From the NCBI GenBank assembly GCA_012517635.1, contig JAAYUP010000477.1:1-7139 (forward strand): DNA of 7,139 nt. The letters are read 5' to 3'. The notes under the pieces are model-generated. The model was not told where the DNA came from. It was given only the letters and a program-made list of their open reading frames with translations, and did not search any database. The stretch comes from Candidatus Atribacter alterifermentans. Lineage in GTDB: Bacteria > Atribacterota > Atribacteria > Atribacterales > Atribacteraceae. The translations under genes and the position numbers were made by a program. This document shows, piece by piece, positions 5,839-7,139 of this stretch. The first letter of the stretch is position 1. Each line of letters starts with the position of its first letter.

Positions 5839-6957
5839 ATGTTTAAAAAAATTTTCATCAGTTTGCTTATTATCCTCGTTTTAAGTGTTGGAGCTTTAGC
5901 CGCCGATATACCGAAAATCACTATCGGTTGGACACCACCTGATATTACCGGTGTTTTTAAAACTGCTACCGATTTCTTTGAAGCATCAGCCCGACAAGCA
6001 ACCGAAAATGGCATACCAGTAGAAATCATTACCCGTTCTCCAGCTTCACATATCGAATTCGCCAGCCAAATAGCCATTATTGAAGACTTTATTCAAAGAA
6101 AGGTTGATGTCATCGCTATCTCCCCTATCGAAGTCGAAGTTGTTAAACCAGCTCTCATAAAAGCCAAAGAAGCCGGAATACCAGTCGTTGTGGTGAATCT
6201 TCTCGAACCAATTGAAGGAGTCGATGTTGACTGTTATATCGGTTTTGATAATACCGTTGCTGGAACAGTATCTGCTTATGCAGTCATTGATTATTTTGGT
6301 GGTCCGGGCATCTTAGGTGAAGGAGAAAAAATCGATATTTCCGAGTCAACCTATTTAGATTTAGAATTTTGGCAAAATCTCTATACTCCCGAAGTCATAG
6401 CCGGCTTACAAGATCTTACTTTGAATGGTGCAATTGTTGAAGGAATTGCCGGGGGGTTTTTCTCCGTAGCTCGTTTAAGAGGCTTCCATTCAGTTATCGA
6501 CCAATTCCCCAAAATAAAAATTGTCACTACTCTTCCAGCCGACTGGAACCGTGAAAAAGGAATTAAAGTCACTGAAGATATACTCTCGGCCAATCCCCAG
6601 GGGACACTCGATTTTATCTGGGCAGCATCAAATGAAATGGGTTTAGGAGCGATGCTTACTTGTGAAAGAATGAATCGTCCGGAAGTGAAAATATTTACCA
6701 ATGATGGAACGCCTGAATCAGTGGAAAGAATACGTGAAGGGCGGATCATTGCAGAAACCTGGCATGGATTCCCAGAATGGGGTTGGTACGGAACCAAATA
6801 CGCTGTGATGTTAGCGCTTGGTTTAAAGGATATGGTTCCTCAATTCTTTGATATTCGACCCAGAATTGAATGGCAGGGGAATGCCGATAAATTCTATCCC
6901 AATCCCGAGTTAGAACCTATCGATTGGAATGCTATCAAAGAAGCCTATCAAAAATAA
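5839..6957 (+). CDS. Sugar ABC transporter substrate-binding protein (RbsB/Peripla_BP_4 type)
   Basis: This periplasmic receptor captures a sugar and delivers it to an ABC importer. The 372-residue precursor has a signal peptide (KK at 3-4, hydrophobic 5-18, AxA site at 19-21) without a lipobox, so the mature protein is soluble. Family landmarks are VDVIAISP (89-96), EAGIPVVVVN (111-120), YIGFDNTVAG (133-142), an ADWNREKG block (234-241), the inter-lobe ASNEMGLGA (263-271) and TNDGTPESVERIREG (287-301), which carries the Asp that often contacts the sugar. The many Trp residues (residues 261 and 308, and WGW at 314-316) suit stacking on a sugar ring. The start is ATG 5839, 4 nt after AAAGGAGGG, and the gene ends with tandem stops TAA TAG. 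A terminator follows, then the next gene, presumably the ATPase or permease. The ligand is unknown; proximity to the dehydrogenase and kinase operon suggests a polyol or monosaccharide. Confidence 0.96.
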   Translation: MFKKIFISLLIILVLSVGALAADIPKITIGWTPPDITGVFKTATDFFEASARQATENGIPVEIITRSPASHIEFASQIAIIEDFIQRKVDVIAISPIEVEVVKPALIKAKEAGIPVVVVNLLEPIEGVDVDCYIGFDNTVAGTVSAYAVIDYFGGPGILGEGEKIDISESTYLDLEFWQNLYTPEVIAGLQDLTLNGAIVEGIAGGFFSVARLRGFHSVIDQFPKIKIVTTLPADWNREKGIKVTEDILSANPQGTLDFIWAASNEMGLGAMLTCERMNRPEVKIFTNDGTPESVERIREGRIIAETWHGFPEWGWYGTKYAVMLALGLKDMVPQFFDIRPRIEWQGNADKFYPNPELEPIDWNAIKEAYQK

Positions 6958-6992
6958 TAGTATCTTTTAAGATTAGCTCCCCTTTATTCTTG

Positions 6993-7060
6993 AGACAATC
7001 ATGGCTCTTTTGAATAACGATTCATAATATTGTTCAATAAAAGCCATGATTGTCTTTTTG
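6993..7060 (+). terminator. Strong intrinsic terminator or attenuator after the binding-protein gene
   Basis: AGACAATCATGGCT (6993-7006) pairs perfectly over 14 bp with AGCCATGATTGTCT (7042-7055), and TTTTTGTTT follows. The loop can extend the stem partly (TTGAATAA with TTGTTCAA). No T-run exists on the other strand, so it acts on plus-strand transcripts. It lies between the binding-protein gene and the next same-strand gene, and would let only part of the transcripts continue. Confidence 0.88.
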
Positions 7061-7134
7061 TTTCAAAGATCAAAGAAAAAATACCATTACAATCTCCTCT
7101 TCATGTCAGGGAGGAACTGAAAGGAGAAAAAAGA

Positions 7135-7139
7135 ATGGA
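7135..7139 (+). CDS. Start of the next gene (partial, unidentified; probably ABC transporter component)
   Basis: Only ATG GA is present before the window ends. AAAGGAG (7120-7126) lies 8 nt upstream, a good ribosome-binding site. It is on the same strand as the sugar-binding protein gene and after its terminator, so an ABC ATPase or permease subunit is the expected product by context. No protein evidence exists here. Confidence 0.5.

Noticed and set aside
6381..6797. 138-codon minus-strand frame inside the sugar-binding protein gene
   Set aside because: It is antisense to a clear substrate-binding protein, with no ribosome-binding site or domain features.

Overview
The window is AT-rich accessory carbohydrate-metabolism DNA. 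The substrate-binding protein has a cleavable, non-lipoprotein signal peptide and the beta-helix protein has a lipobox, which together suggest a diderm bacterium. The overall style (strong GGAGG ribosome-binding sites, a cupin-type sugar-phosphate isomerase, RbsB-like transport) resembles deep-branching anaerobes such as Atribacterota, Thermotogota or Dictyoglomota. This placement is inference; no marker gene is present.

Left part, minus strand (about 1-2715): a three-gene operon read right to left. It encodes a Gfo/Idh/MocA-type NAD(P)-dependent sugar or polyol dehydrogenase, an FGGY carbohydrate kinase that starts 2 nt after the dehydrogenase stop, and the first 36 codons of what looks like a cupin-type glucose-6-phosphate isomerase that runs off the left edge. 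A reasonable reading is oxidation, then phosphorylation, then isomerisation of an imported sugar or polyol into central metabolism. The substrate cannot be fixed from sequence.

2716-3434 has no protein gene. It holds nested inverted repeats (2758-3058), a short unremarkable AT-rich stretch (3059-3195), and, on the minus strand, a candidate structured RNA of about 185 nt (3196-3380). The RNA has its own near-consensus promoter, a 14-bp helix joining its two ends, internal helices and a U7 tail. Its size and architecture recall 6S RNA, but the family is not proven.

3435-4886 (minus) encodes a lipoprotein with a right-handed parallel beta-helix, probably surface- or periplasm-attached and possibly acting on or binding polysaccharide.

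4887-5838 is a long divergent intergenic region. It contains a second copy of the repeat family seen at 2831-3058, another inverted-repeat cluster (5233-5358), a consensus sigma70-type promoter (5424-5451) with an inverted repeat at the start site that looks like an operator, and a leader of about 380 nt before the next gene.

5839-6957 (plus) encodes a periplasmic sugar-binding protein of the RbsB/Peripla_BP_4 type. A strong intrinsic terminator (6993-7060) follows, and then a ribosome-binding site and ATG for the next gene at the right edge, probably another ABC component. The terminator would keep binding-protein expression above that of the membrane and ATPase subunits. Transporter, dehydrogenase, kinase and isomerase plausibly form one uptake-and-catabolism locus.
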